Origin: Chrysophaeum taylorii
Taxonomy: Eukaryota; Sar; Pelagophyceae; Pelagomonadales; Pelagomonadaceae
Assembly (NCBI GenBank): GCA_029834535.1
Contig: JAQMWT010000344.1
Location: forward strand, 558,001-622,000
DNA: 64,000 nucleotides
Direction of reading: 5' to 3'
In this document: piece by piece, positions 17,800-28,425 of the stretch
Position numbering within the stretch: position 1 is the stretch's first letter
How the letters are laid out: each line of letters opens with the position of its first letter
Program-made: the position numbers and the translations under genes
The notes under the pieces: model-generated
Told to the model about the DNA's origin: nothing
Database searches by the model: none
What the model saw: only the letters and a program-made list of their open reading frames with translations

Positions 17800-20079
17800 A
17801 TGGCGGCGGCGGCGGCGAGCGGCGGCGGGATTGTCGAGCCGCTGCTCAAGCCCTTCGAGGAGACCGCGCCGCCGGCGCGGTACGAGACGCTCGAGACGTC
17901 GCTCGCACGGTTCATGGAGCAGCGGGTGCCGATCGAGAGCGATGCGGAACTTCGGCGACGCGAACGCGTGATGGACGAGCTCAAGGTCGTGTTCCAGCAG
18001 TGGGTGTTTTCGGTGTGCCGCGGCAAGGGTCTGTCCGAGGAGCTCTCCCGGGGCGCGGGGGGCAAGATCTACACGTCGGGGAGCTACCGTCTGCGCGTCC
18101 ACGAGCCGGGCGCCGACATCGACAGCGTCGGAGTGGGGCCGAAGCACTGCGAGCGCGAAGACTTTTTCGCGAGCTTCAAGGCGGCGCTGCAGGCACACCC
18201 GCTCGTAGAGAACTTGCGGCCGATCGAGAGCGCGGCAGTTCCCATCATGACCTTCGACATGGACGGCGTGAACATCGACATGCTCTTCGCCAAGCTCCCG
18301 CTGAACGCGGTGCCCGAGACCGTCGACATCGACGACGACAACATCCTGCACTCGGTGGACGAGGCGACCGAAAAGTCGTTGAACGGCCCGCGAGTCACGA
18401 ACCTGATCTACAAGCTCGTCGCGCACAACTACGAGTCGTTTTTGCGCGTGTTGCGCGTCGCGCGCGTCTGGGGAAAGCGGCGCGGAATTTACTCGAACAA
18501 GATGGGGTATCTCGGGGGTGTCAACTTCAACATTCTCGTCGCCCTCATCTGCCAGCTCTACCCGCGGGCGACCCCGGCCTACATGCTGTGCAAGTTCTTC
18601 CACATATTCGCCAAGTGGGACTGGCCGTCTCCCGCGATTTTGTGTCGGCCCGTCGACCATCGCCTCGGCTTCGAGGTGTGGAACTCGGCGCAGCACCTCT
18701 ACGGCCGCGCCGCGGCGGAGCACGCGCGCCAGAACCTCATGCCGATCGTGACGCCGGCCTACCCCGCGATGAACTCGGCCGCCAACGTCAATCCGTGGAC
18801 GTTTCGCGTGATCAAGGACGAGTTCGAGCGCGCGTCTCGCGTTTGCAAGGATATCGAAACTCTCCATCTCCTCAATTCCGAGTTGTCCTTCCGCAAGTCG
18901 GAGGCCGAGCTCGCGCGGAGCTGGGGCCGGCTCGTCGAGCCCTCTGACTTTTTCGCAAAGTACGACACGTACCTCGCCATCAACTTGCTCGACCTGTCGG
19001 CCGCGGCGGCGCCCGACGAGGCGCAGAAGGGCGCCGGCTCCGAGGCCGGCGAGGCGCCGCTCTTCGACGAATTCAAGGCCTACATCTCCTCGAGGCTCCG
19101 GAAATTCGTCGAGCGCTTGGGAAACCTTCCGTTTTCCCAGGTCCACCTCTTCCCGAAAGAGTTCGAGGTCGCTACGGCGCCTATCGAGGGCGTCTCCAAA
19201 GCCGCGTCGTACTTTGTCGGGGTCGTCGAGGACGTCGCGAGGCTCCGCGAGGGCGAATCTCTCGTCCTTACGCACGTCTGGACCACCTTCTGGGAAAAGG
19301 ACGTCGCGAGGTTCAAGCGCCTCGAGCTAACCCTCGACGTCCGCCTCGACCACCTCAAGTGGTCGAAGCTTCCGGAGTTTGTGTTTGGCGACGAGCAGGA
19401 GCGCAACCGCGTGAAGCGCGTGCGCGCACGACGCCGCCGCGAGAAGCTCGAGGCCGAAAACCCGCAACCCGACTCGATCTCCTTGGACGACCTCGCCAAG
19501 CAAGTCGAGGCGATCGTCCCTCCGCTCCCTCCCGATCACAAACCGCCGCCCGACGAACCTCCGACCGAGCCGCCGGGTCCGCCGCCCGAGCCCCTCGAAG
19601 AGACCGATCTCGAGAACGAGCACCTCCCCAAACCGGCCCCCGGCCCCGCCAAGCCGGAACCCATCGGCTTCCACAACTTCCCGTCCGACCTCCCCAAGCT
19701 CGGCCCCGTCCTCCCCAAGTGGCACCCCATGGCCAAAAAGGAAAATCGCGATCCAACCAAGCGCAAGATCACCATCAAGTTTCTCCCTAACAGCCCCGAG
19801 ATGCGCGCCGAGCGAGAAAAGAGAGGCGAAGTCGTCGACGTCCCAAACCCCCCGGAAGAAGAACCCGTCTGGCGCGTCTTCCGCGCCGTCCTCCCGCCCG
19901 AGTACCGCGAACATCCCATCGATGATGATGATGAGGAGGAGGAGGAGGAGGGTGACCAAGACAAGCTCCTCGACCAAGCCCCGGCCCCTCCAGTCTTCTC
20001 TGGCACCAAGCGTCCCGCCGAAGTCCCGGTCGAGGACCTCGCCCCGGACGCTCCCATGGACGATTCCTCCTCCTCATAA
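17800..20079 (+). CDS. Canonical nuclear poly(A) polymerase
   Basis: 759 residues, the same size class as vertebrate PAPOLA (about 745). Poly(A) polymerase adds the 3' adenosine tail to cleaved pre-mRNA in the nucleus. The nucleotidyltransferase signature is complete: GSYRLRVHEPGADIDSV with the metal-binding D106 and D108, and NIDMLF with the third carboxylate D160. The central domain (NGPRVTNLIYKLV, FLRVLRVARVWGKRRGIYSN, GYLGGVNFNILVALICQLYP) and the RNA-binding domain (HLFPKEFE to FWEKDVARFKRL) follow. The C-terminal 180 residues are Pro/Glu-rich, with a short acidic run (DDDDEEEEEE), unlike the Ser/Thr-rich tail of animals. Single exon. Confidence 0.93.
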   Translation: MAAAAASGGGIVEPLLKPFEETAPPARYETLETSLARFMEQRVPIESDAELRRRERVMDELKVVFQQWVFSVCRGKGLSEELSRGAGGKIYTSGSYRLRVHEPGADIDSVGVGPKHCEREDFFASFKAALQAHPLVENLRPIESAAVPIMTFDMDGVNIDMLFAKLPLNAVPETVDIDDDNILHSVDEATEKSLNGPRVTNLIYKLVAHNYESFLRVLRVARVWGKRRGIYSNKMGYLGGVNFNILVALICQLYPRATPAYMLCKFFHIFAKWDWPSPAILCRPVDHRLGFEVWNSAQHLYGRAAAEHARQNLMPIVTPAYPAMNSAANVNPWTFRVIKDEFERASRVCKDIETLHLLNSELSFRKSEAELARSWGRLVEPSDFFAKYDTYLAINLLDLSAAAAPDEAQKGAGSEAGEAPLFDEFKAYISSRLRKFVERLGNLPFSQVHLFPKEFEVATAPIEGVSKAASYFVGVVEDVARLREGESLVLTHVWTTFWEKDVARFKRLELTLDVRLDHLKWSKLPEFVFGDEQERNRVKRVRARRRREKLEAENPQPDSISLDDLAKQVEAIVPPLPPDHKPPPDEPPTEPPGPPPEPLEETDLENEHLPKPAPGPAKPEPIGFHNFPSDLPKLGPVLPKWHPMAKKENRDPTKRKITIKFLPNSPEMRAEREKRGEVVDVPNPPEEEPVWRVFRAVLPPEYREHPIDDDDEEEEEEGDQDKLLDQAPAPPVFSGTKRPAEVPVEDLAPDAPMDDSSSS

Positions 20080-21131
20080 ACCTGCAAGTTTTTTTGCGCT
20101 GCCAATTTCTTTCCTTTTTGCTAGGAGACGTCTAGTTTGAATTATATGTCAGTGGTTTCTTCCACGCGCGCGGTGTTCTCGCGGTGGGGTTCTATTACGT
20201 TTCTTCGTGCGCCAGTAAACACTCGTGTTTTGAATTTAATAAATCGCGCTGGTCTTTAAAGAGAGAAGACGTCCCGGGGGCTGGGGGCCAAGATTTTACA
20301 CTTCCCCGCCCGTGTCGACTCGTGTCCGGTGTTGAGCGACGCGAGGCGAGGCGAGCGAGGAGGAGGAGACCTGCGCGACTTGAGCGGCATTCCATGCTCG
20401 GCCGGCTGCACTTGCGCACTCGAGTGCTCGTGGTCGTACGGAACCGCAACCTTGAGGAGCCAGGGCCAGCGCACCGTTGTTGTCTGTCTCGTGACGGCTC
20501 AAGCTCGGGCGTGGTGACACGGAGCTACGGCTACGGTGACGCAGCTGGCGATGCCGAGCGAATGGGTGTTCCTCGTGGAGTCACCGGTGAGTGATCCAAC
20601 CAGCGTTGTGGGGCCTTGACTCGTACTACTCAGCGGCGGCGACGCAAGCCCTAGGCGGGGACGGTTGGTGGGTTTGTGGATGAGCTGGGGTTCTCCGGCG
20701 CGATAATCCAACGCGCGGCTTTTTGCGAAAAAGCGCTATACTAAGGCCCACGCTGTGAGCTGACGACGTGATGGTGCCAGGGAGTCTGATGGTATTTTGC
20801 CGCTGCTGCCGCTTGGTTTGATTGATTCCCGGCTTTTAGTTTCGTGGTTACTATGATACAATCGTCGTGATGGTTTCCTTCCATGCGATTACATTCCGGC
20901 ACTCATATTTTATTACATTTTTTTACGATAGAATCTGATAGATAGATAGATAGATATCGCTGATGTGCGGCTCAGCAGCTCACGGAGTAGGTCTCTCCTC
21001 ATGTTTCGAAGGACGACGACGGATTCTCATTCACCACAAAATTGTAGACTTTCGAAAACCTTGAATTTGAAGGAGGGTATCGTGTTATTATTATCATCAA
21101 AGGATTATTTATTTATCAGAAGGCGCTAGCT
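20080..21131. other. 1.05-kb intergenic region with simple repeats
   Basis: This lies between two plus-strand genes. AATAAA occurs at about 20237, about 155 bp past the polymerase stop, and is a possible poly(A) signal. A (GATA)n run is at about 20936-20957. GC content falls sharply toward 21130, with ATTATTATTAT-like sequence just before the next start. No gene is supported; the open frames of 60-135 codons lack features. Confidence 0.45.
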
Positions 21132-22393
21132 ATGGGCGGCGTCTCGCGGGGGGTGTTCGTGAAGTCTATTTTGCCGGCCGTTGTGGTGATGCTCGCCGTG
21201 GGTCCCACAAACTTTGTGCTGTACAAAATCCTGTTTTCGAGCTACGGCGGTCGGTCGGCCTTCTTCGTGATGCAAGGCGTGAATTTGCTGTACGTTGTGT
21301 ACGGCGCGTGTGTCCTCGGGGTGTTACGATGGAAGACGTCCGAGATCACGCCGGCGATGGAGGCGCTGCCGACGTATCCATTCGCCGTGATGGCGGCGCT
21401 CGACTGCCTGGGCGGCCTCTGCGCAGCGATGGGGGCAGCCGAAACGCCCGGGCAATTGCAGACGTTGCTGAATCAGAGTCTCGTCCCGTGCACGATGATC
21501 GCATCGCGCGTGTTGTTGGGAACGACGTACTCGGTTCGCAAGTGTGTCGGGGCGGGCGTCATATTGTGCGGGGCCGTCGTCGTCGTGTCGGGGGTTCCGG
21601 CCGAAGACGACGACGCGTCGTCGCGCCGCGGGACGGTCGCGGCGCTCGTTTACTGGGCGTCGAACATCCCCATGTCGCTGAGCGCGGTGTACAAGGAAGC
21701 GCGGTTCGGGAACGACCCCATGGACGTCCACGTCATGTATCTCACGCAGCAGGTGTCCATCTATCAGTTTTTGTTTGGCTTCGCGTTCGCGCCCGTCGAG
21801 ACCGTTCCGGGCGTCGCGACCAAAGAGGGTCTACCGCTCGGCGCTGTCCTCGGCGACCTCCGCCGAGAGTCGTTGCGGTTTCTCGCGCGACCCCTCTCCC
21901 TGAAGAGCCGACTTTTGCTCCTGTACGTCGCTGCTAACTTTGTCCTCAACGTGACGGGCCTCTACGTCGTAAAGGTAGGAGGCGCGTCGCTCTCGGCAAT
22001 CGCCTACGCTCTCCTCTGGCCCTGCTCGACGCTCGCCTTTTCCGCCCCCTGCCTCGGCCGCTTTCGAGAGCCGCTACGCATCGAGACCCTCGTTGGTCTT
22101 GTCGTCGTCTTTGCTGGCTTTTTCCTCTACGAGCTCGAGGACATCCTTCCGGCAGACTTCTTACGCCGGCGCTACTCGGCCGCCCTCCTCGACACCTCGC
22201 CTCGCGCCGAGGCACTCCCCCTCGCCCCAAAGACCCCGGACACCGCCGTCGACGCCTTCCACGAGCGCATCGTGCTCGTCCGCGTTCCCATTCGAAGAAC
22301 GAGGAGCTTCGACCGCCAGACGCCAAGTTGGAGACGAGGCCGCGGCGGCGACAACAACCCCGGAGCAACCAGACAGACGCGCCACCTTTCGGT

Positions 22394-22427
<34 letters not shown>

Positions 22428-22517
22428 AACGCCGATCGTCGTCCCGCCCACGAAGCGCCACCCCACGAGCGCGGCGGCGTCTTCCTCGAACTTGCGCCGC
22501 CGCCGCCGCCGCCCTAG
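21132..22517 (+). CDS. CRT-like (chloroquine-resistance-transporter-like) membrane transporter
   Basis: 461 residues with about ten membrane helices in the first 340. Family marks are LLNQSLVPCTMIASRVLLGT (helix 3-4 region) and YWASNIPMSLSAVYKEARF (helix 5-6 region), both close to the drug/metabolite-transporter branch that contains Plasmodium CRT and plant plastid CLTs. Relatives move small peptides, glutathione or amino acids across vacuole or plastid membranes; the location here is unknown. The last 120 residues are hydrophilic, with an Asp run (about 22395-22430) and a terminal poly-Pro. Its stop is only 39 bp from the stop of the minus-strand gene at 22557. Single exon. Confidence 0.85.
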
Positions 22518-22556
22518 CTACGAAGCTCGAGTTCTCATAGTTTATAGAGGCGAGAT

Positions 22557-25500
22557 TTAAGAAGCCGGCTCGACGACCAGGTCGCGCCCTGGAGTGGAGG
22601 GCGGTCCCCCGCGATAGGCCCAGCGCACCGCGTTCGGTAGGCTGTCTTCGGTGTCTCGCGTCGAGGGCCGCGACCCGGATCCTAATCGGGCCGCGGGCTG
22701 TCGCGCGGCCGCGGCGACGAGCCGACTCAGAGCATCGTCGACGAGACCGGGGGGGTCCTCCGAGGACTCGCCGGCAGCGATGGCGCGATCGGCGGCCGAC
22801 TCGAGTCTAGTGAGGCGGTCCAGTCGGGCCTCGTTCCTCAGTCTCACCGCGTCGAGGTCTATCGTCGACGCGTTCGCGGGCTTTGTTGATGACGACGACG
22901 ACGAGCTCGAATGGGGTCGAAGAGTAGTCTCGGACGCCGCGTTCTGTGCTCTCTCGTCGTAGAGCTCGGTCTCGACCGTCCGGCCGTCGGGGAAGACGAG
23001 GCAACTCTCGGCCACGGCGAGGAGCTGCGACGACGGCGGTCGACTACTCCCCGCCGTGGCCGTCGCGCCCGCGCGAGCGAGCGGCGATTCACGCGACGGC
23101 AGCCGACGCCCCCGGGCCGATTCCAACGCGGCCTCGAGGTTCGCGGCGGCGACGGGAAGAATGTTCAGCGTCGGAGGTGGGCTGCGTTCCGGCAGTTTGT
23201 AGCTGTAGACGGCCTCGCGCGACGGCGGGACGACCCACCCGCCAATATCGTCGTCTGACCGAGACGAGTCCTCGGTGATGTTGCTGGGCTGTCTGTTGCA
23301 AGCTCGCGACGCCGCTGCTGAGACTCGAGGAGAGCCACCAAAGGGGCGCGGCGGAGAAAAGGTCGACGACGTGCCTCTCGAGTTGTCGGCGGCCTCGCGG
23401 TTAAGGCGGCGCGCAGGAAGCATCGCCTCGGGCAGAGACAAGATCTCTCCTTCGGCGCGCAGAACCGCCGCCTCCTCGTCAGGAATGCTCGGCGGTGGAT
23501 AGATTGAAGAGACGGCACTCTCCGTCGTCGGCGGGCGCGTCGGGGGCGAGCGCGACGACGCGAACGCGCGTACCGGTTCGGGCGCGACCACCGCTGTCGT
23601 CCGAGAATCGACCGTCGTTCGCGACTCGACCGAAGATGCGGGCCGACCTTGTGTCGGGCGATCTTCCTCCTCGGCGGCGAAGCGTGCCGCGAGCTCCCGC
23701 TGCTCTCGCTCGACGCGCGCGTCGTCCTCGGCATCGCGGAGACGCTGCAGGCGTGCCTCGTCTTCGCGTTTCCGGCGACGCGTCTCGAGGTCGGCTTGTT
23801 CGTCCGTACTACTACTCGCGACGACGAGTGGCTGCTCATTTCGTTTGTATGCCGCCTCGAGCTCGGCGCGCTCGCGCTCGAGCTTGAGTTCCTCGGCGCG
23901 TTCTCGGACGGCAGCTTCCTCCGCTTCGCGCTTGCGCGCAACCTCGCGTGCCGCGAGGTCCGCCTCGAGCTGCCTCGCGTATGCCTCAGCTTTCGCCTTG
24001 CGCCCGGCCTCCTCGTCTTCGTCCGCCACGATCAACGTCGCCAGCGCGTTCTCCTCGTCCCGCGGCGAGGACGCGTCGCAATCCGGTTTGGTGGCATCGA
24101 TACCCTTGGCCAGCATCGCCTCGGCTCGCACCCGTCCCGCGCGGTCGCGCGGATCGACGCGCACGAGCTGGCCCGTCGGGCCGATACGGTACCCGGGTGG
24201 CGGCGCGCCAGACGACTCTGCCTTCGTGCGCGGCTTCCGCGCTTCCTTCTCGCGGATCTGTTCGCGCAGCTCTGCTGCGATGCGCTCCTCGGCCAACCGC
24301 TGTTTTGCCTCGCGTTCCAATCCCTCGGCACCCGGAAACCGCCGCGCCTCTGATCCCGGCGTGTTTTTTTCTCTAACGTGCGCGTGCGATTCGTGCTGCC
24401 ATCTCGTGCGTTCGTCGGCGCGCTGGTTGTCTCGTCCTCTAGTAAATATCGGGAGGAGCCTACTATCACGAGGTGGCTCTCCGTAATCATCGTCGGCATG
24501 CTTGTCGATAAGTCGATGATGGTACGTCTCGGGTCGATCAACGCCAGGGGGCTCCCTGACTGAAACGCCGCCGTCGAGACGCGTTGTGTCCCTTGGCTCT
24601 CGCGGGCCTGGGCCAGGAGGTTCCTGGTGGTGCTTTCTATAGTCAGCATTGCCACGCGGGTCGTCCCAACCATGGAAGGGCTCCAGCATACGTGCACGTT
24701 GAGGCACTGAGTCGCCGTACTCCCCGTAACCGTCATCGCGTGGATCGTCGCGTCGATGATGCGCACGCTGCCGAAGACCTTCGCGGTGAAGCTGCACCTC
24801 CCTGTACTCATCTGCGCGTTGGTTTTTCCATCCAAGGTCAGTCGGGCCTCCGTGCCGAGACCAGTCTTCCTGTCGCTGATCGCGCTCCGAACGCTGGTAG
24901 TACTCGGTGGGCGGCGAAGCAAAGTGGCTTTCGGTTTCCGGTGCCCGGCGTTGGCGATAGGCATCAGCCGGAGGTTGCCGCCGATCACGGCGCTCGAACG
25001 GCCGCTCTTGTCGGTCTTCTGGCTGATCATCGAAAAGCCGCTTGCGGAGCTCGGCGTTGCCGTACACTTGTCTTTCAGCGCCGAGTCGCTCGGCGGCCAC
25101 CTCGTTACGTCGCGTATTTTCGGCTATCTGCCGTCGTAATTCCGCAGCATACGTCTCCTTGTCGGCAGCCGTCGTGCGTGGCTGCGGATCCACCAAGACA
25201 CCACCGCCAACTTCAGCCGAGCGTTCAATCTTGCGTCGCGTATCCGCCTCCATTTGCTCTCGAAGCGCCGCAGCATACGCGCGTTGTTGGCCTGCGCGCT
25301 CGTCGTCGCGCGCTACGCCATGGTCAGTGAATATCGCCCTCGCCTCGCCACTCTCGCTGGCCGCCCTCCGTCGTCGCTCCTCTGCCATCTGCGCTTGCAG
25401 CGCCGCGGCGTACTCGCGCTTTCGATCGCCCGCTTCCGGGCGAACCTCGCCAAACATTCCCTCCCCCGCAGTCACTTCATCGCATTCACCTCGTCGGCGC

Positions 25501-26375
25501 CGCTCGTCGGCCATCTGCATTTGCAGGGCCGCGGCGTAAGCACGCTTGCGACCATCATCGTCTCGACGAGGTTCCCCAAATAATGCCTCTCCTGCCGGCG
25601 TCTCGTCGCAAGCAGCACGAATTTTTCCTTCCTTTTCCATCGGCTTGTGCGGCGAGTCCGAGTATTCTTGACGCACACCTTCATCCACATCTCGACGAGT
25701 CTCACCAATTGTCCCCTCGCCAAACGGTGAATGGTGGTCGCAAGCTCGTCTCCTTCGTCGATGCTCTTTCTCCTGTTGCTGCAGCGACGCGACGTATTCG
25801 CTCTCATGTTTTTCTCGTCGAGCTTGATTGAACAAAGGACCCTCACCAACCACGGGTGTGCTCTCTTCATGGCGCCGTTCATCTTTGAGGCTCGCAATAA
25901 AATGATCTTCGTGCTCGTCGTTATGTCGGCGCACCTGTCGGAACGGACTCTCGCCAACTTCTCTTCGTCGCTCGTCGTGGACTTGCGACGACGGGTCATC
26001 ATCACCTTGTTGTGACGGCGCGTCCGGCGGTCCGGGTTTCTGATTAGGCACGAAATGAGCGATGTAATCTTCACGTTCCCGGCGAAGCGCCGCCTGCCTC
26101 GCAGCAAGCAAGTTACCGGAGAACACCTGCGGTTCTACAGTAAATCGCAAATCGACTGCCCTCTCCTCCGGAGCGGGCTGCTTCTCCACGGACTGCTCGA
26201 CTGGATGCAAACTTGCCAAATACTCCGCTAATTGCCGCTTGCGCTCTTCGGCCGTCCGACCCGGTGGCTCCACGACCGCCTGCAGTGGCCGCTCCTGTTG
26301 TGTCTTCGCGGCGATCCTCGCTGCTCGAGCCTCGGTTTTTGCTTTGAGCCGAGCGTCACGCTTGCTTAGCGCCAT
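22557..26375 (-). CDS. CSPP1-like centrosome/cilium coiled-coil protein, 1272 residues
   Basis: One uninterrupted exon. Ten or so repeats of a short motif (R-x-YAAALQ-x-QM-x-x-ERRRR and variants: YAAALREQMEADTRRK, YAAELRRQIAENTRRN, IAAELREQIREKEARK) lie at residues about 85-480 and again near 750-850. They are separated by linkers with (V/M)FGE or VYGN tetrapeptides. This arrangement of [YA]-x-x-LxxQ[MI]-x-E+K/R blocks is what CSPP1/CCDC66-type proteins of centrosomes, spindle poles and axonemes show. The C-terminal third is Ser/Pro/Arg-rich and disordered, with scattered short helices. It probably binds microtubules. Identity rests on motif style, not a full domain, so another repeat-rich coiled-coil protein remains possible. 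Convergent with the CRT-like gene. Confidence 0.62.
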   Translation of the reverse strand: MALSKRDARLKAKTEARAARIAAKTQQERPLQAVVEPPGRTAEERKRQLAEYLASLHPVEQSVEKQPAPEERAVDLRFTVEPQVFSGNLLAARQAALRREREDYIAHFVPNQKPGPPDAPSQQGDDDPSSQVHDERRREVGESPFRQVRRHNDEHEDHFIASLKDERRHEESTPVVGEGPLFNQARREKHESEYVASLQQQEKEHRRRRRACDHHSPFGEGTIGETRRDVDEGVRQEYSDSPHKPMEKEGKIRAACDETPAGEALFGEPRRDDDGRKRAYAAALQMQMADERRRRGECDEVTAGEGMFGEVRPEAGDRKREYAAALQAQMAEERRRRAASESGEARAIFTDHGVARDDERAGQQRAYAAALREQMEADTRRKIERSAEVGGGVLVDPQPRTTAADKETYAAELRRQIAENTRRNEVAAERLGAERQVYGNAELRKRLFDDQPEDRQERPFERRDRRQPPADAYRQRRAPETESHFASPPTEYYQRSERDQRQEDWSRHGGPTDLGWKNQRADEYREVQLHREGLRQRAHHRRDDPRDDGYGEYGDSVPQRARMLEPFHGWDDPRGNADYRKHHQEPPGPGPREPRDTTRLDGGVSVREPPGVDRPETYHHRLIDKHADDDYGEPPRDSRLLPIFTRGRDNQRADERTRWQHESHAHVREKNTPGSEARRFPGAEGLEREAKQRLAEERIAAELREQIREKEARKPRTKAESSGAPPPGYRIGPTGQLVRVDPRDRAGRVRAEAMLAKGIDATKPDCDASSPRDEENALATLIVADEDEEAGRKAKAEAYARQLEADLAAREVARKREAEEAAVRERAEELKLERERAELEAAYKRNEQPLVVASSSTDEQADLETRRRKREDEARLQRLRDAEDDARVEREQRELAARFAAEEEDRPTQGRPASSVESRTTVDSRTTAVVAPEPVRAFASSRSPPTRPPTTESAVSSIYPPPSIPDEEAAVLRAEGEILSLPEAMLPARRLNREAADNSRGTSSTFSPPRPFGGSPRVSAAASRACNRQPSNITEDSSRSDDDIGGWVVPPSREAVYSYKLPERSPPPTLNILPVAAANLEAALESARGRRLPSRESPLARAGATATAGSSRPPSSQLLAVAESCLVFPDGRTVETELYDERAQNAASETTLRPHSSSSSSSSTKPANASTIDLDAVRLRNEARLDRLTRLESAADRAIAAGESSEDPPGLVDDALSRLVAAAARQPAARLGSGSRPSTRDTEDSLPNAVRWAYRGGPPSTPGRDLVVEPAS

Positions 26376-26480
26376 TTCGTGCCGCGTCCCTAACTAACCC
26401 GCTCAGCCCTTTCAGTTAGTTTACTCCCTTACCCTTTGCAGCCACGGAGGCGCAGTTCCATGATCGGTCGCGTCGACTGG
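26376..26480. promoter_or_regulatory. Upstream flank of the CSPP1-like gene
   Basis: Sequence immediately 5' of the ATG at 26375, moderately AT-rich (TTAGTTTACTCCC). Promoter role is inferred from position. Confidence 0.3.
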
Positions 26481-27379
26481 GGCCTCACCTCGCCCCTGGC
26501 CTCGACCCTGATGGTTGCGTCGAGTACGACCGCGGTCCAAGAGGAGACGCTACATCGCGCAGCAGTGGTACCCAGCTACAGCCGCCGCCGAGCTCCGCCG
26601 CTTCGACGACGCCTTCCTCGATTTCGTCGTCAACGCTTACGGAGTTGCGATTCGTTGAGTATTTGACGCCGACGACATAGTCGCCTTGTGTCTCCTCTGT
26701 CTCTACCGCGCGGAGTGGTGTTGGCGGTGTCCGCACTCGCGTCGATCTCAGCCTCGCCGCCTTCGTCGCCACGGCGGCCGAAGTGTCCCGCACTTCGTAA
26801 CCTGCTGCAACTCGACGGTTGCATTGTGTTTCGTGAATATCTACCCCGGCGCACTGGGCGCCGATTCTTTCCGAGCCGGCAACGAGACGTGCGTTTGGCG
26901 ACACCTCCTTGGCTTGGGCTGCCGCCTGGTGCGGACTTTGGAGGATGCACGGACTGGGCTTCGCATCGAACTCCTTAGGTCTATCATCGCTTCCCCCGGG
27001 GGCGCTGGCGAACTCGTTGAACGCCCCATCTCCCACGAGTTCGTTTCCACGGGCGTCTTCGTGTGTTCAGCCGCTCTCTCTTACTCTTGCCCAAATTCCA
27101 GCGTGCCGTCACCACTCAGCACGGGGGACAGCTGCTCTCCGGCGACTGGTGGCCTCGCTCTCGATCGACGATGTTATCAGGACGCGGCGTCCTCGCGAAC
27201 GCGTTCTCCACCAACTTCATCAGCTCGTGCCCCCCTTTTTTTGGGTTGTCCGCGCCCAACCGCTGCTGGGCTCAGACGTGCACCGTGTTCGTCAGCTGGC
27301 GTGCGAGGGTCTCGTGGGTGGTTACGAGCGTGCTTCTCAATGCGCGCGGTGGACAACTTTTCACCTTCAACCGCCTCGT

Positions 27380-27895
27380 CAATCTCGACTCGGCGCGGAT
27401 AGTCTGGCACGACGATGGCGTGCTTCATCGTATCGTCATCATCCTCCGCGAGGCCTGAATCCCCGTGCAGTCCGAGGTCTTTGGCGTCTTCGTCAATGTT
27501 GTCGGCGCTCCGGCCACTTCTCGCGACTTTACGCGCGTTACTGCGGCAACCTCACCCAGCGCCATGTCGTGCCCGACGTCCTCGTCGCGGTTGGCTGTGA
27601 TGAACTTTACCACGTCTGCCAAGAAGCTCGCCTGGAGCGCGACGTATACTGCCGGGGGCATGCGCTCCACCGATCCCTCCCTGTGGACTAGTGCCGTGCA
27701 CACCGAGTACTCTAAAACCTCGCTCACGGCATCGACAATGTCTTCGCGACTGCAGGCGCTTCGCCACTACCCGGTCTCTCGGGCTCCGTCGAGCAAAGCT
27801 TGCGTAGCTACGGCATGGTCCTCGTCTTCGGTGCGTTTTCGGCGATATGCTCGAGGCGTGCCACGAGCTCGCACTCGCCTGCGCGACCCAGATCG
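27380..27895 (-). CDS. Unidentified multi-exon gene, three internal exons supported
   Basis: Minus-strand exons 27812-27895, 27556-27749 and 27455 to about 27370 join in frame through a 62-nt intron (27750-27811, GTAGCT...CTGCAG) and a 100-nt intron (27456-27555, GTGAGG...TTCAG). Together they read DLGRAGECELVARLEHIAEN, then EDIVDAVSEVLEYSVCTALV, ASFLADVVKFITANRDEDVG and MKHAIVVPDYPRRVEIDEAV. Composition and codon use look protein-coding. I could not recognise a family. The first exon is not fixed; an ATG with MDAAEMG lies near 27950. The 3' part is not resolved either: conserved-looking pieces such as HELMKLVENAFARTP (about 27.2 kb) and a frame at 26485-27036 suggest further exons down to about 26.5 kb. 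Confidence 0.5.
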
Positions 27896-28425
27896 CTGTG
27901 CGGACGACGGATCGACAGCGGCTACGCCAGTATCAACGACGGCCCATCTCCGCCGCATCCATCGCGAGTGGGGCCTTGCAGCTGCGTTGGCCGGGCTAGC
28001 CGCACCCTAATCGTCCTCGTCGCGTCGCCACCTCAGGCAGCCGAACCCAGGTCGCCCACCCAACAGGACATCACACACTCTGTCGCATGAAGGTCCGGCG
28101 GCAGGACTCCCTGCGCCTGCGGGCTGGCCCTCTCCTTTCGTCCTTTCGTCACCGAACTCACGACGGGTCGGCGGCGGCTTCGACTGAGCCCCTCGGTGCC
28201 AGTCTTGGGCTCCCTTTCATACGCCTTGTTGTGGAAGGGTGTCTTTCCTTAGCGCGACACCTCGTTAAGCAGTCGGATATCATAACTGAACACCCGCTTC
28301 CACCTCGAAAGAGAAAAGCTGGCAGGTGGGGGCATGAGCATGTGGAGTCTCACGACCACGGGTAGAAACGTCCCCGGCAACCCACCGCGTAGGTGTGAAG
28401 CCCAACCAGAGAAGATGTCAGGAGT
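27896..28425. other. Flank between the unidentified gene and the ankyrin gene
   Basis: 530 bp. Probably holds the 5' end of the unidentified minus-strand gene and the 3' flank of the ankyrin gene. Nothing else recognised. Confidence 0.35.

Noticed and set aside
26686-27691. Two plus-strand frames of 238 and 260 codons
   Set aside because: They lie opposite the minus-strand exons that are joined by good splice sites; the plus frames have no domain.
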